Shown: positions 34,780 through 42,634 of the stretch, one piece after another
Layout: the number at the start of each line of letters is the position of its first letter
Numbering within the stretch: position 1 is the first letter of the stretch
NCBI RefSeq assembly: GCF_000160775.2
Contig: NZ_CM001024.1
Span: 2,818,691-2,882,690 of the forward strand
Reading direction: 5' to 3'
Length of the DNA stretch: 64,000 bases
Origin: Aeromicrobium marinum DSM 15272
Lineage (GTDB): Bacteria; Actinomycetota; Actinomycetes; Propionibacteriales; Nocardioidaceae
The notes under the pieces: model-generated
What the model was told of the DNA's origin: nothing
Database searches by the model: none
Seen by the model: the letters and a program-made list of their open reading frames with translations, nothing else
Program-made: the position numbers and the translations under genes

Positions 34780-35501
34780 GCGCACGACACCGCGTGGTGG
34801 CCGCGGTCGCGACCCGGCTCGGCCGCCGCGGCTTCGAGCTGCGTCGGCACTCGGCGGTGCGCCGCCAGTCGGTGCTGACCCGCCACGGGGTCGACCTCGT
34901 CCTCGACGTCGGCGCCGCCGGCGGCGGCTACGGCTCGTCGTTGCGAGCCTTCGGCTACACCGGCGACATCGTGTCCTTCGAGCCGTTGTCGACCCCCTTC
35001 GCCGACCTGGGCGCCGTGATCGCCGGCGACCCCCGGTGGACGGCCCGCAACGTCGCGCTGGGGCAGGAGGCCGGGGAGGTCGTCATCAACGTGGCGTCCA
35101 ACAGCACCAGCAGCTCGATCCTGCCGATGCTCGACGCCCACGTCGACGCCGCACCGCAGGTGACCTACGTCGGGACCGAGACCGTGACCGTCGCCCGGCT
35201 CGACGACGAGGCCCGCGAGGTGGTGGCCGGTCACCGGCGCCCGTTCCTCAAGATCGACACGCAGGGTTTCGAGCGCGAGGTGCTCGCGGGAGGTGCGGAC
35301 ACCGTCGCGGCCTGCGTCGGGCTCCAGCTCGAGCTGTCGCTCGTGCCGCTCTACGGCGGCGGCATGCTGATCGACGAGGCCGTCTCGTGGGCGTACGACC
35401 ACGGGTTCCGGATGGTCGGGCTCGAGCAGGGCTACGCGGCGCCCACGGGGGAGATCCTGCAGATCGACGGCGTGTTCGTCCGAGCCGACCCGGCGGCCTG
35501 A
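34776..35501 (+). CDS. FkbM-family SAM methyltransferase (1)
   Basis: 241-aa sugar O-methyltransferase candidate. Motif I LVLDVGAAGGGYGSSLRAFG, acidic loop FEPLS, the FkbM-type LKIDTQGFEREVLAG and LQLELSLVPLYGGGMLIDEA, and an ending LQIDGVFVRAD. It is clearly paralogous to the protein encoded at 43582-44328, which shares the KIDTQGFE, LQLELS and QxDGxFVR blocks. FkbM enzymes methylate hydroxyls of sugars or polyketides. Confidence 0.85.
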   Translation: MSARHRVVAAVATRLGRRGFELRRHSAVRRQSVLTRHGVDLVLDVGAAGGGYGSSLRAFGYTGDIVSFEPLSTPFADLGAVIAGDPRWTARNVALGQEAGEVVINVASNSTSSSILPMLDAHVDAAPQVTYVGTETVTVARLDDEAREVVAGHRRPFLKIDTQGFEREVLAGGADTVAACVGLQLELSLVPLYGGGMLIDEAVSWAYDHGFRMVGLEQGYAAPTGEILQIDGVFVRADPAA

Positions 35502-35511
35502 GCGGCTGTAG

Positions 35512-35517
35512 TAGCGT
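35512..35517 (+). promoter_or_regulatory. -10 box TAGCGT, leaderless internal promoter of the acyl-transfer cassette
   Basis: TAGCGT, 7 nt before the GTG at 35525, giving the hexapeptide transferase and following genes their own promoter inside the cluster. Confidence 0.5.
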
Positions 35518-35524
35518 TCGTGCG

Positions 35525-36109
35525 GTGTCGAAATCGTCCGTTCCCACCGCCTCGGACCAGCTCGGTTTCAGCCAGCTCGTCCTCTCCGACTACGCGCGGT
35601 ACCGGCCGGGTGGCAAGGCCGGTTGGCTGCACGTCCTGCTGCGTCTGCCGTCGACCCCCGGGCTGCTGGCCTCGATCATCCTGCGCGCCCAGCAGTGCCT
35701 GTTCAGGTCGGGCCGGGTCAACCTGGCGCACGCACTGCGGACGCCCGCCAACGTGCTGGTCGGCTGTGACTTCGGCGCCGGCATGCAGGTGGGGCGCGGC
35801 TTCATGATGGTGCACCCGGTCGGCACGACCATCGGCTTCGGACTGGTCATCGGCGACGACGTGACCTTCGCCGGCGGGGTCACCTGCGCGGCCCGGCACT
35901 ACGACCCGAAGCCCGGTCAGGAGCAGGAGTTCCCCACGATCTGCGACGGGGCCGTCATCGGTGCGGGCGCCGTGCTCGTCGGCGGCGTGCGCATCGGGAC
36001 CAACGCCATGGTGGGTGCCAACGCGGTCGTGCTGTCCGACGTGCCCGACGACGCGGTCGTGATGGGCTCGCCCGCCCGCCGGGTCGGCACCCGGGAGGCG
36101 GCTTCATGA
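35525..36109 (+). CDS. Left-handed beta-helix (hexapeptide) acyltransferase
   Basis: 194-aa transferase. A helical N-terminus (1-65) is followed by hexapeptide repeats: VGCDFGAGMQVGRGFMMVH, TIGFGLVIGDDVTFAGGV, CDGAVIGAGAVLVGGVRIG, GTNAMVGANAVVLSDV. The catalytic-type histidines are in MMVHPVG and ARHYD, as in serine O-acetyltransferases and sugar acyltransferases. In this setting it probably O- or N-acylates a sugar. The acyl donor may be acetyl-CoA or the acyl carrier protein encoded 0.9 kb downstream. Leaderless GTG. The stop overlaps the next start (ATGA). Confidence 0.8.
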   Translation: MSKSSVPTASDQLGFSQLVLSDYARYRPGGKAGWLHVLLRLPSTPGLLASIILRAQQCLFRSGRVNLAHALRTPANVLVGCDFGAGMQVGRGFMMVHPVGTTIGFGLVIGDDVTFAGGVTCAARHYDPKPGQEQEFPTICDGAVIGAGAVLVGGVRIGTNAMVGANAVVLSDVPDDAVVMGSPARRVGTREAAS

Positions 36110-36963
36110 ACGACGACCTGGTGGGCTACGACCCCGCACCGCACTACGACCGCATCACGGCCGCCTGGCAGCTGCTCCTCGGCGACGAGCTGCACTACGG
36201 AGTCTTCGACTCCGGCGACGAGCCGTTGCCCGTCGCCACCCGGGCGCTGACCGCACGGATGATCGACGGCGGCCGGCTCGCCGACCCCGCCCCGCACGGA
36301 GGCCCGTTGCGGGTGCTCGACGTCGGCTGCGGCTCCGGTGCACCGGCGTGCGAGCTGGCCACCGACCACGGCGTCGAGGTGGTGGGCATCACGACCAGCG
36401 CCGTCGGCGTCGCGACCGCTCGGGCCCGCGCCGCCGACCTCGGTCTGTCCGGGGTCTCCTTCGAGCAGCGCGACGGCACCGACAACGGCTTCGACGACGC
36501 GCAGTTCGACCGGGCGTGGGTGCTGGAGTCGTCACACCTCATGCGCGACAAGGACGCCCTGGTCTCCGAGTGCGCCCGGGTGCTGCGCCCCGGCGGCCGG
36601 CTCGTGCTGTGCGACCTCGTGCGGTGGCGCGAGATCGGCTTCGCCGAGGTGCGGGAGCGTCGGGTCGACTTCGCGGTGCTGCGGGACGCGTTCGGCGACG
36701 CGCACTTCCGCACCCTCGACGACTACGCGGCGCTGGCGGAGTCCCACGGGCTCGTCGTCGACCGCGTCGACGACCTCACGGCCCTCACCCTGCCGACGTT
36801 CGACCGCTGGCGCGCCAACGCCGACCTGCACCACGACGCCGTCGTGGAGCTGATCGGCACCGAGGGCCACACCGCCTTCGTCCGCTCGTGCGACATCCTC
36901 GAGCAGTTCTGGCGGGACGGCACCTTCGGGTACGGGCTGATCTCCGCCACCCGGCCGACATGA
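36106..36963 (+). CDS. Class I SAM methyltransferase (Coq5/UbiE or small-molecule type)
   Basis: 285-aa enzyme with motif I RVLDVGCGSGAPACELA, motif II VSFEQRDGTDNGFDDAQFDRAWVLES and motif III RVLRPGGRLVLCDLV. The N-terminal YDRITAAWQLLLGDELHYGVFDSGDEPL is typical of the cyclopropane/gamma-tocopherol type group that methylates small molecules or lipids and not DNA. Coupled to the hexapeptide transferase and lying just before the acyl carrier protein, it may act on the carrier-bound acyl group or on a sugar. Confidence 0.78.
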   Translation: MNDDLVGYDPAPHYDRITAAWQLLLGDELHYGVFDSGDEPLPVATRALTARMIDGGRLADPAPHGGPLRVLDVGCGSGAPACELATDHGVEVVGITTSAVGVATARARAADLGLSGVSFEQRDGTDNGFDDAQFDRAWVLESSHLMRDKDALVSECARVLRPGGRLVLCDLVRWREIGFAEVRERRVDFAVLRDAFGDAHFRTLDDYAALAESHGLVVDRVDDLTALTLPTFDRWRANADLHHDAVVELIGTEGHTAFVRSCDILEQFWRDGTFGYGLISATRPT

Positions 36964-37027
36964 CAGGATGGCCCCGTCACCGCGCCCCGCGGACAGCCCC
37001 GGACCCGCCACGAGAAATGAGCGACTC

Positions 37028-37279
37028 ATGAGCCCCACGGCCGCCGCCATCGAGACCACGGTCGTCGACTTCCTGACCGAGCTCGGCAAGCTCCCCGCCG
37101 ACTTCGGGCCCGAGACCCCGTTGTACGCCGACGGGGCGGGCCTCGACTCGCTGGAGACCGCCGAGCTGTCGGCGATGCTCGAGGACGTCCACGGCAGCGA
37201 CCCGTACTCCACGGGCGAGATGCCGCAGACCCTCGGGGAGATCCTGGCCTTCTACGCGGGCGCCGGCGCCCAGGCCTGA
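37028..37279 (+). CDS. Stand-alone acyl carrier protein
   Basis: 83-aa four-helix carrier. The phosphopantetheine attachment serine is Ser41 in GAGLDSLETAELS, preceded by the acidic ETPLYADG loop typical of carrier proteins. Not the fatty-acid AcpP context: it sits between a methyltransferase and an AMP-forming ligase inside a glycan cluster. It probably carries an acyl or aminoacyl group activated by the next gene's product. ATG at 37028. Confidence 0.88.
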   Translation: MSPTAAAIETTVVDFLTELGKLPADFGPETPLYADGAGLDSLETAELSAMLEDVHGSDPYSTGEMPQTLGEILAFYAGAGAQA

Positions 37280-37285
37280 CCCCCC

Positions 37286-38653
37286 TTGTACGAACTGATC
37301 GACCGGATCGCCGGGGCTGACCCGGACCGCCCGGCGATCGTGACCCACGCGGGCAGCCGGTCCTACGCCGAGCTGGCCGCCGACGCCCGCCGGGTTGCTG
37401 CGGCGTTGCGGGCCGAGGGGATCACCCGGTTCGCGATCGTCGACCACGACGCGGACGTGGTGGTCGCGCTGGTGGCCGGTGCCGCGCTCGCCGGTGTCGA
37501 GGCGTGCCAGTACCCGCCGGCCGAGCCCTCCGAGGTCGCCGAGCTGCTCGGCCGGTTCGACCACGACGTCCTCGTGACCGACCGTGTCGACCTCGCCGAC
37601 CTCGGGGCCCGGGTCCTCGCCTCGGCGGTGCTCGTCGGTGGCACCGACGACCGGGCGCCGGACCGGGCGCCGGTCGACGCCCGACCCCACCTCGTGCTGA
37701 CGACCGGGACCACCGGTGCGCCCCGCGGGGTGCGGCACGACTGGAGCCGGCTGCTGCGCGGAACCCCTCGGGTCCGGCCGGCCGCGGGCGAGCGCTGGCT
37801 GCTGGCCTACGGTCTGCACCAGTTCGCCGGACTGCAGGTGCTGCTGCACGTGTTCGCCGCCGGTGCCACGCTGGTCGCCCCGGCTCCCCGGCGTCCGCTG
37901 GAGGGTCTGGCGGCGATGCGCGCGCTGGGCGTCACCCACGCCAGCGCCACGCCGACGTACTGGCGGTTCCTGCTGGCCGAGATGCGCTCCGACGGGGGGC
38001 CGGTCCCGGCACTGCAGCAGGTGACCCTGGGCGGCGAGGCCATTCCCGGACCGCTCCTGCAGGACCTGCGGCGCACGTTCCCCGACGCCGCCGTGTCGCA
38101 GGTGTACGCCGCCAGCGAGTTCGGTTCCACGGGGTCCATGCGCGACGGCCGGCCCGGACTGTCGGTCTCGGTGCTCGACCGTGGCGACGACGCCGACGTC
38201 GACATGCGGGTGGTCGACGGCGAGCTGTGGATCCGCTCGCGGGCCGGCATGCTCGGCTACTACGGCGAGCCACCGGTCGACGCGGACGCCTGGCGGCCCA
38301 CCGGTGACCGCGTCGAGATCGACGGTGACCGGGTGCTGTTCCGCGGCCGGACCTCCGAGATCATCAACGTCGGTGGCGTCAAGGTGCACCCCCTGCCGAT
38401 CGAGGAGCGGGTGTCGGCCGTGCCCGGCGTCGACATGGCGCGGGTCCACGGGCGTCCCAACCCGATGACCGGGGCGATCGTCGCCCTGGAGGTCGTGGCG
38501 GCCCCGGGGTCCGACCAGCAGGCGCTGAAGGCCGCCATCCGGGCGGCGTGCGAGGATCTCCCCGCGGCAGCGCGGCCGCGCAGCATCCGTTTCGTCGACG
38601 ACATCGTCACCGCCGGCAGCAAGATCGTCAGGAGACAGACCAGTGAGCACTGA
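37286..38653 (+). CDS. AMP-forming acyl-ACP/acyl-CoA ligase
   Basis: 455-aa ANL-superfamily adenylation enzyme, short for acyl-CoA synthetases (usually 500-550 aa) and close to carrier-loading ligases. P-loop LTTGTTGAPRGVRHD, A5-type YAASEFGSTG, A7/A8 hinge GRTSEIINVGGVKVHP, and the C-terminal catalytic lysine in TAGSKIVRR. Expected to load a small carboxylic acid onto the adjacent carrier protein. TTG start 6 nt after the carrier stop. The last 11 nt overlap the reductase gene. Confidence 0.83.
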   Translation: MYELIDRIAGADPDRPAIVTHAGSRSYAELAADARRVAAALRAEGITRFAIVDHDADVVVALVAGAALAGVEACQYPPAEPSEVAELLGRFDHDVLVTDRVDLADLGARVLASAVLVGGTDDRAPDRAPVDARPHLVLTTGTTGAPRGVRHDWSRLLRGTPRVRPAAGERWLLAYGLHQFAGLQVLLHVFAAGATLVAPAPRRPLEGLAAMRALGVTHASATPTYWRFLLAEMRSDGGPVPALQQVTLGGEAIPGPLLQDLRRTFPDAAVSQVYAASEFGSTGSMRDGRPGLSVSVLDRGDDADVDMRVVDGELWIRSRAGMLGYYGEPPVDADAWRPTGDRVEIDGDRVLFRGRTSEIINVGGVKVHPLPIEERVSAVPGVDMARVHGRPNPMTGAIVALEVVAAPGSDQQALKAAIRAACEDLPAAARPRSIRFVDDIVTAGSKIVRRQTSEH

Positions 38654-39422
38654 GACCAACGGGACTGAGACCAACGGAACCGGGACCAACGGGACCGGAC
38701 CCCGGATCGTCATCGTGACCGGCGGCAGCCGGGGCCTCGGCGCCGGCATCGTCGCGTCCTACCTCGCGTCCGGCGACCGGGTCGCGGCGTGCGCGCGCTC
38801 GGTCACCCCCGAGGTCGAGGCCTGGCGCGAGCAGTACCCCGACCACTTCCTGTTCGCCCCGGCCGACCTCTCCAGCTCCGCCGACGCGAAGGCGTTCGTC
38901 GACGCCGTCATCGACCGCTGGGACCGGGTGGACGTGCTGATCAACAACGCCGGTGTCGCCCGCGACGGCATCCTGGGGATGGCCAGCGACGAGGACATCG
39001 ACGTGGTCGTCGACCTCAACATCAAGGGCACCCTGTACATGTCGCGCCTGGTGAGCCGGCGGATGCTCGCCCGTCGGTCCGGCTCGATCGTCAACATCTC
39101 GTCGATCGTGGGCCGGTCCGGGTACCGCGGGCTCGGCGTCTACAGCGCCACCAAGGCCGCGCTCGACGGGCTGACGCGGTCGATGGCCCGCGAGCTGGGA
39201 TCCCGCGGCATCACGGTCAACGGCATCGCCCCCGGCTACCTGAGGACCGAGATGAGCCATGGCCTCGACGAGGGCCAGATGGACCAGATCGTGCGGCGCA
39301 CCCCGGCCGGACGGCTCGGCGACCCCGACGACATCGCGCGGGTGTGCCAGTTCCTGACCGATCCGCGCAACGACTACCTGACCGGCCAGGTGATCGTGGT
39401 CGACGGCGGCCTCACGAGCTGA
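38643..39422 (+). CDS. FabG-like short-chain dehydrogenase/reductase
   Basis: 259-aa classical SDR with TGGSRGLGAGI (cofactor loop), LINNAGVARDGI, catalytic Ser in VNISSIVGRSGYRGLGVYSATKAAL-type block (Ser, Tyr, Lys all present) and C-terminal GQVIVVDGG. Closest in pattern to 3-oxoacyl-ACP reductases. After the carrier and ligase, it may reduce a carrier-bound 3-oxoacyl group. The N-terminus has a peculiar ETNGT repeat from three 15-bp DNA repeats that precedes the true fold. GTG start overlapping the ligase. Confidence 0.87.
   Translation: MSTETNGTETNGTGTNGTGPRIVIVTGGSRGLGAGIVASYLASGDRVAACARSVTPEVEAWREQYPDHFLFAPADLSSSADAKAFVDAVIDRWDRVDVLINNAGVARDGILGMASDEDIDVVVDLNIKGTLYMSRLVSRRMLARRSGSIVNISSIVGRSGYRGLGVYSATKAALDGLTRSMARELGSRGITVNGIAPGYLRTEMSHGLDEGQMDQIVRRTPAGRLGDPDDIARVCQFLTDPRNDYLTGQVIVVDGGLTS
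38652..38696 (+). repeat. Three 15-bp in-frame tandem repeats in the reductase N-terminus
   Basis: Units GAGACCAACGGGACT, GAGACCAACGGAACC and GGGACCAACGGGACC (38652-38666, 38667-38681, 38682-38696) encode Glu/Gly-Thr-Asn-Gly-Thr repeats ahead of the Rossmann fold. Confidence 0.9.
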
Positions 39423-40689
39423 CCACCCGTGGGGTCCGCCGCACCGCGACCCCGAGGGCCAGACAGCTCAGCACCGCGACCACCACCATCGACATGCCCA
39501 CCGCCGGCAGCTCGTCGGCCAGGGACGCCACGACGATTCCGGCCGCGAGCACCGGGGTGAGGGCGAGCTCGATCCAGGAGGCCGTCGTGCCGCGCCCCTG
39601 ACCCTGGAGCACGGCGATGAGCACCTTCCGGACCCCGAAGAAGCCGTCGGCCACGATGAGCCACCTCGCGACCTCGACGGCTCCGACGAACTCCTCGCCG
39701 AAGGCCAGCCGGATGACCGGCTCGACGACGACCTGCAGGGCGACGACGACCAGCGCCACGAACACGACCGTGAGACCGATCCACCGGCGGGCGACGGCTC
39801 GTTGGGCGGCCGGGTCGTCATGGCTGCGGGCGACCTGGGGCAGCACGATGATCGCCACCGCGTTGCCGACGATCCCGCACAGGTTGGCCACGGCGATGGC
39901 CGAGGCGTAGAGACCCAGAGCCGCGTTGCCGAGCAGACCGCCGACCAGGATCCGGTCGAGCCCGATGCTGTCCAGCGGTCGCACGCTGCTCACGTAGGTC
40001 TGGCGGGCGTCGGTCCACAGCCGGGACTCGTCGAGGGCGTCCTCGGCGCGGCCGGTGGGAGGAGCCAGGGCGAGCACGGCGACGAGCAGGCCGACGGTCG
40101 AGACGCCGATGAAGGCCGCCAGCACCGCCTCCGGGCTCCACGACCAGCCGGCCACCCAGACGGTGCCGAGGACCAGCACGTAGAGCGCGTGCGGCACGAG
40201 CGCCACGACGACCATCCGCTCCAGGGCGTTGATCTCGCCCTGGAGCGCCGCGATCAGCAGCCGGGAGGCGATGGTCTGCAGGGTCAGCACCAGCACGATC
40301 GCGGCCACCGCGACGGTGTCGGTCGACGGGTCGTCGCGCGACAGCCAGGCGAGTCCGCCGGCGACGGCCACCGCGGGGATCAGCACGAGCCAGCCACGAC
40401 GTCGCACGATCCCCCGCAGCCCGTCGCGCGTGGCGACCCGGCGCTCGGCGATGTTCTTGGCCAGCGCCGTCGGCAGACTGCCGCCGAAGGTCAGCTGCGA
40501 GGCGAGCAGGCTCAGCGCGAACACCAGGGCGACGACACCACGACCCTCGACGCCGAGGATGCGTGCGGTGACGATGCCGGTCACGGTGGTCAGCGCCTGC
40601 AGACCGAAGGTCCCGACGATGACGACGACGGCGGTGCGCGCGGTGCCGGGACCACGCGGAGCCGGGGTTGCTCCACCCTCGTCGGTCAC
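39412..40689 (-). CDS. Oligosaccharide flippase family protein (Wzx/MATE-like)
   Basis: 425-aa polytopic membrane protein with about twelve to fourteen helices; TARILGVEGRGVVALVFALSLLASQLTFGG near the N-terminus is the characteristic polysaccharide-exporter (PST/MVF) segment. Expected to flip lipid-linked oligosaccharides to the outer membrane leaflet. Opposite in orientation to the surrounding genes. Its 3' end overlaps the reductase gene by 11 nt. GTG start with a leaderless TATGCT box. Confidence 0.83.
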   Translation of the reverse strand: MTDEGGATPAPRGPGTARTAVVVIVGTFGLQALTTVTGIVTARILGVEGRGVVALVFALSLLASQLTFGGSLPTALAKNIAERRVATRDGLRGIVRRRGWLVLIPAVAVAGGLAWLSRDDPSTDTVAVAAIVLVLTLQTIASRLLIAALQGEINALERMVVVALVPHALYVLVLGTVWVAGWSWSPEAVLAAFIGVSTVGLLVAVLALAPPTGRAEDALDESRLWTDARQTYVSSVRPLDSIGLDRILVGGLLGNAALGLYASAIAVANLCGIVGNAVAIIVLPQVARSHDDPAAQRAVARRWIGLTVVFVALVVVALQVVVEPVIRLAFGEEFVGAVEVARWLIVADGFFGVRKVLIAVLQGQGRGTTASWIELALTPVLAAGIVVASLADELPAVGMSMVVVAVLSCLALGVAVRRTPRVVSS

Positions 40690-40695
40690 GGGTGC

Positions 40696-40701
40696 AGCAT
40701 A
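40696..40701 (-). promoter_or_regulatory. -10 box TATGCT, leaderless start of flippase gene
   Basis: Minus-strand TATGCT, 6 nt before the GTG at 40689. Confidence 0.5.
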
Positions 40702-40748
40702 CTTTCCCTGTCGCCCAGGTGATCCGAACCCCGACCGATGGAGGCTCA

Positions 40749-41567
40749 GTGCCGACGCCCCGCCCGCTCCCCGTCCGCGTGCTCGTGAAGGGTCCGTCCA
40801 CCGTCAACTGGATCTCGTGGATGGGCGGGCCACGGCAGGACATGGCCTTCCCGCGGGTCATCGAGGAGCAGTTGCTGGAGGCCGGTCGCGCCGCCGAGGT
40901 CCGGGCCATCACCATGACCTCGGAGAAGGCGTCCTGGCTGTTGCGGACCTGGCAGCGCGAGGTCCTCGGGTACTCGCCGGACGTCATCGTCCTCACCTAC
41001 GGGCACTACGAGTCGGTGCACCTGTTCCTGCCCCGCTGGCTCGAGCGGCACGGCAACAGCCTGAAGGGCCGCAGCGGTCGCGGGCGGCGCCTGTACCGCC
41101 GGCTCGTCGTGCGACCGGTCTGGCGCGGGCTGGCCCACCTGCAGGCGAAGGTCGACAGCGTGGTCGGTCCCCACGTGGGGGTCCGCAGGGCACGCCGGGT
41201 CGCGGCCGACATCGAGCAGTACGTGCACCGGGTCCAGCAGGTCGGGAGTCCGATGGTCCTGGTGTTCGAGGTCCTGCCGCCGGGCCCCCGGGTCACCGGA
41301 TGGTTCCCCGGCATGGCCCGCCGCATCGAGCTGGTCAACCGGGAGTTCGCGGCGATGGTCGAACGCATCGGGCTCGACCACGTGCGACTCTTCCCCGTCA
41401 TGCCCCTGGCCGAGAAGTACGCCGACGGCGACATGGGGCTGGCCGAGCCCGACGGGTTCCACTACTCGCCGGTGCTGCACCGCGGCATCGGTGAGGCGCT
41501 CGCGCGGGAGATCGACGCCTGGGCCGGCACCCAGTCGCATCTCTCCGATCTCGGCTCGGACGGTTGA
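40749..41567 (+). CDS. SGNH-hydrolase-like protein in glycan cluster
   Basis: 272-aa protein. It begins with a beta strand and VKGPSTVNWISWMGG, where the family has its block I serine, continues with VIVLTYGHYESVHLF (block II/III-like) and ends with the block V pattern EPDGFHYSPVLHRGIG containing Asp-x-x-His. This suggests a GDSL/SGNH esterase or acyltransferase fold, but block I is unusual, so catalysis is uncertain. No signal peptide. Possibly removes or adds O-acyl groups on the glycan. Confidence 0.55.
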   Translation: MPTPRPLPVRVLVKGPSTVNWISWMGGPRQDMAFPRVIEEQLLEAGRAAEVRAITMTSEKASWLLRTWQREVLGYSPDVIVLTYGHYESVHLFLPRWLERHGNSLKGRSGRGRRLYRRLVVRPVWRGLAHLQAKVDSVVGPHVGVRRARRVAADIEQYVHRVQQVGSPMVLVFEVLPPGPRVTGWFPGMARRIELVNREFAAMVERIGLDHVRLFPVMPLAEKYADGDMGLAEPDGFHYSPVLHRGIGEALAREIDAWAGTQSHLSDLGSDG

Positions 41568-41591
41568 CGTCGGACCGCGGCGCGGGTTCCG

Positions 41592-41597
41592 TACGAT
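41592..41597 (+). promoter_or_regulatory. -10 box TACGAT, leaderless start of methyltransferase gene
   Basis: TACGAT, 7 nt before the ATG at 41605. Confidence 0.5.
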
Positions 41598-41604
41598 CAT
41601 CCCC

Positions 41605-42633
41605 ATGGCCAGTCACCCGGTGAGCACCGTCTCCATGCCCCCGACGCCCCCGACGCCCTCCGCCAAGCAGCGCGTGGCACGGGTCCTGCCCTCCGCGGCG
41701 GTCCGCGGGCTCGACCGGCTGGTGTTCCGAGCCCGTCGCGCGCGCATCCGCGGGGTGCAGCGGGTGTTCGGCGCGCTGGGCTACAACGTCGTCAAGAAGG
41801 CCGACTACTACTCGACCCTGCCGGTGCTGGCCGAGATCGAGCAGACACGGGCCCGGTGGGACCGGCCGAGCGAGCTGGTCGGCGTCGACGCCGACGTGGC
41901 CTCGATGTCCGAGACGCTGTCCGGCCTCGTGCAGCGGTGGGAGGCCGAGTACGCCGCGGACACCGGCGACTACCTGGCCAACACCCGGCGCGGCTTCGGG
42001 CCGGGCTACCCGAAGCTGGACTCCCGCACGCTCTACTACATGCTGCGGGAGCACCGCCCGGCCCGCTACCTCGAGGTCGGGTCCGGCCTGTCGACGTACT
42101 ACGCCTCCTTGGCCGCGCGACGCAACGCCGAGGACGGCCGGCCGTTGCAGATCACCTGCATCGAGCCGTACCCGTTCGAGGCGCTGCGCACCCTGCCCGA
42201 CTTCGAGCTGGTCGAGGGCTTCGTGCAGGACGTCCCCCTGTCGACGTTCGAGGCGCTCGAGTCCGGCGACCTGCTGTTCATCGACTCCTCCCACGCGCTC
42301 AAGATCGACAGCGACGTGGCGTTCCTGTTCCTCGAGGTCCTGCCGCGGCTCAAGCCGGGCGTGCTCGTGCACATCCACGACGTGCACTTCCCCTTCAACG
42401 GCCCGTACCCCGCCGACACGTGGCTGTTCGGTGAGCGCTGGCCGGTGTACTGGAACGAGGCGATGGTCGTGCAGACCTTCCTGACGTTCAACTCCGCCTA
42501 CGAGGTCCTGCTGTCGACGCCGATGATCCGCCACGCCGACGAGTCGGTGCTGACGGGGCTGCTGCCCGACTACACGCCGTTGACCGAGGACGCCAACCCG
42601 CCGTCGTCGCTCTGGCTGCGCCGCAAGGACTGA
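41605..42633 (+). CDS. Methyltransf_24-type SAM methyltransferase
   Basis: 342-aa protein. After an N-terminal basic region, motif I is RYLEVGSGLSTYYASLAARR, the acidic pair is CIEPYPFE, and the motif LLFIDSSHALKIDSD with later VHIHDVHFPF is the Methyltransf_24 pattern, where Asp/His residues may bind a metal. Members are found in surface-polysaccharide loci and are presumed to methylate sugars. Leaderless ATG. Convergent with the GMD-like gene that ends at 42635. Confidence 0.78.
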   Translation: MASHPVSTVSMPPTPPTPSAKQRVARVLPSAAVRGLDRLVFRARRARIRGVQRVFGALGYNVVKKADYYSTLPVLAEIEQTRARWDRPSELVGVDADVASMSETLSGLVQRWEAEYAADTGDYLANTRRGFGPGYPKLDSRTLYYMLREHRPARYLEVGSGLSTYYASLAARRNAEDGRPLQITCIEPYPFEALRTLPDFELVEGFVQDVPLSTFEALESGDLLFIDSSHALKIDSDVAFLFLEVLPRLKPGVLVHIHDVHFPFNGPYPADTWLFGERWPVYWNEAMVVQTFLTFNSAYEVLLSTPMIRHADESVLTGLLPDYTPLTEDANPPSSLWLRRKD

Positions 42634-42634
42634 C

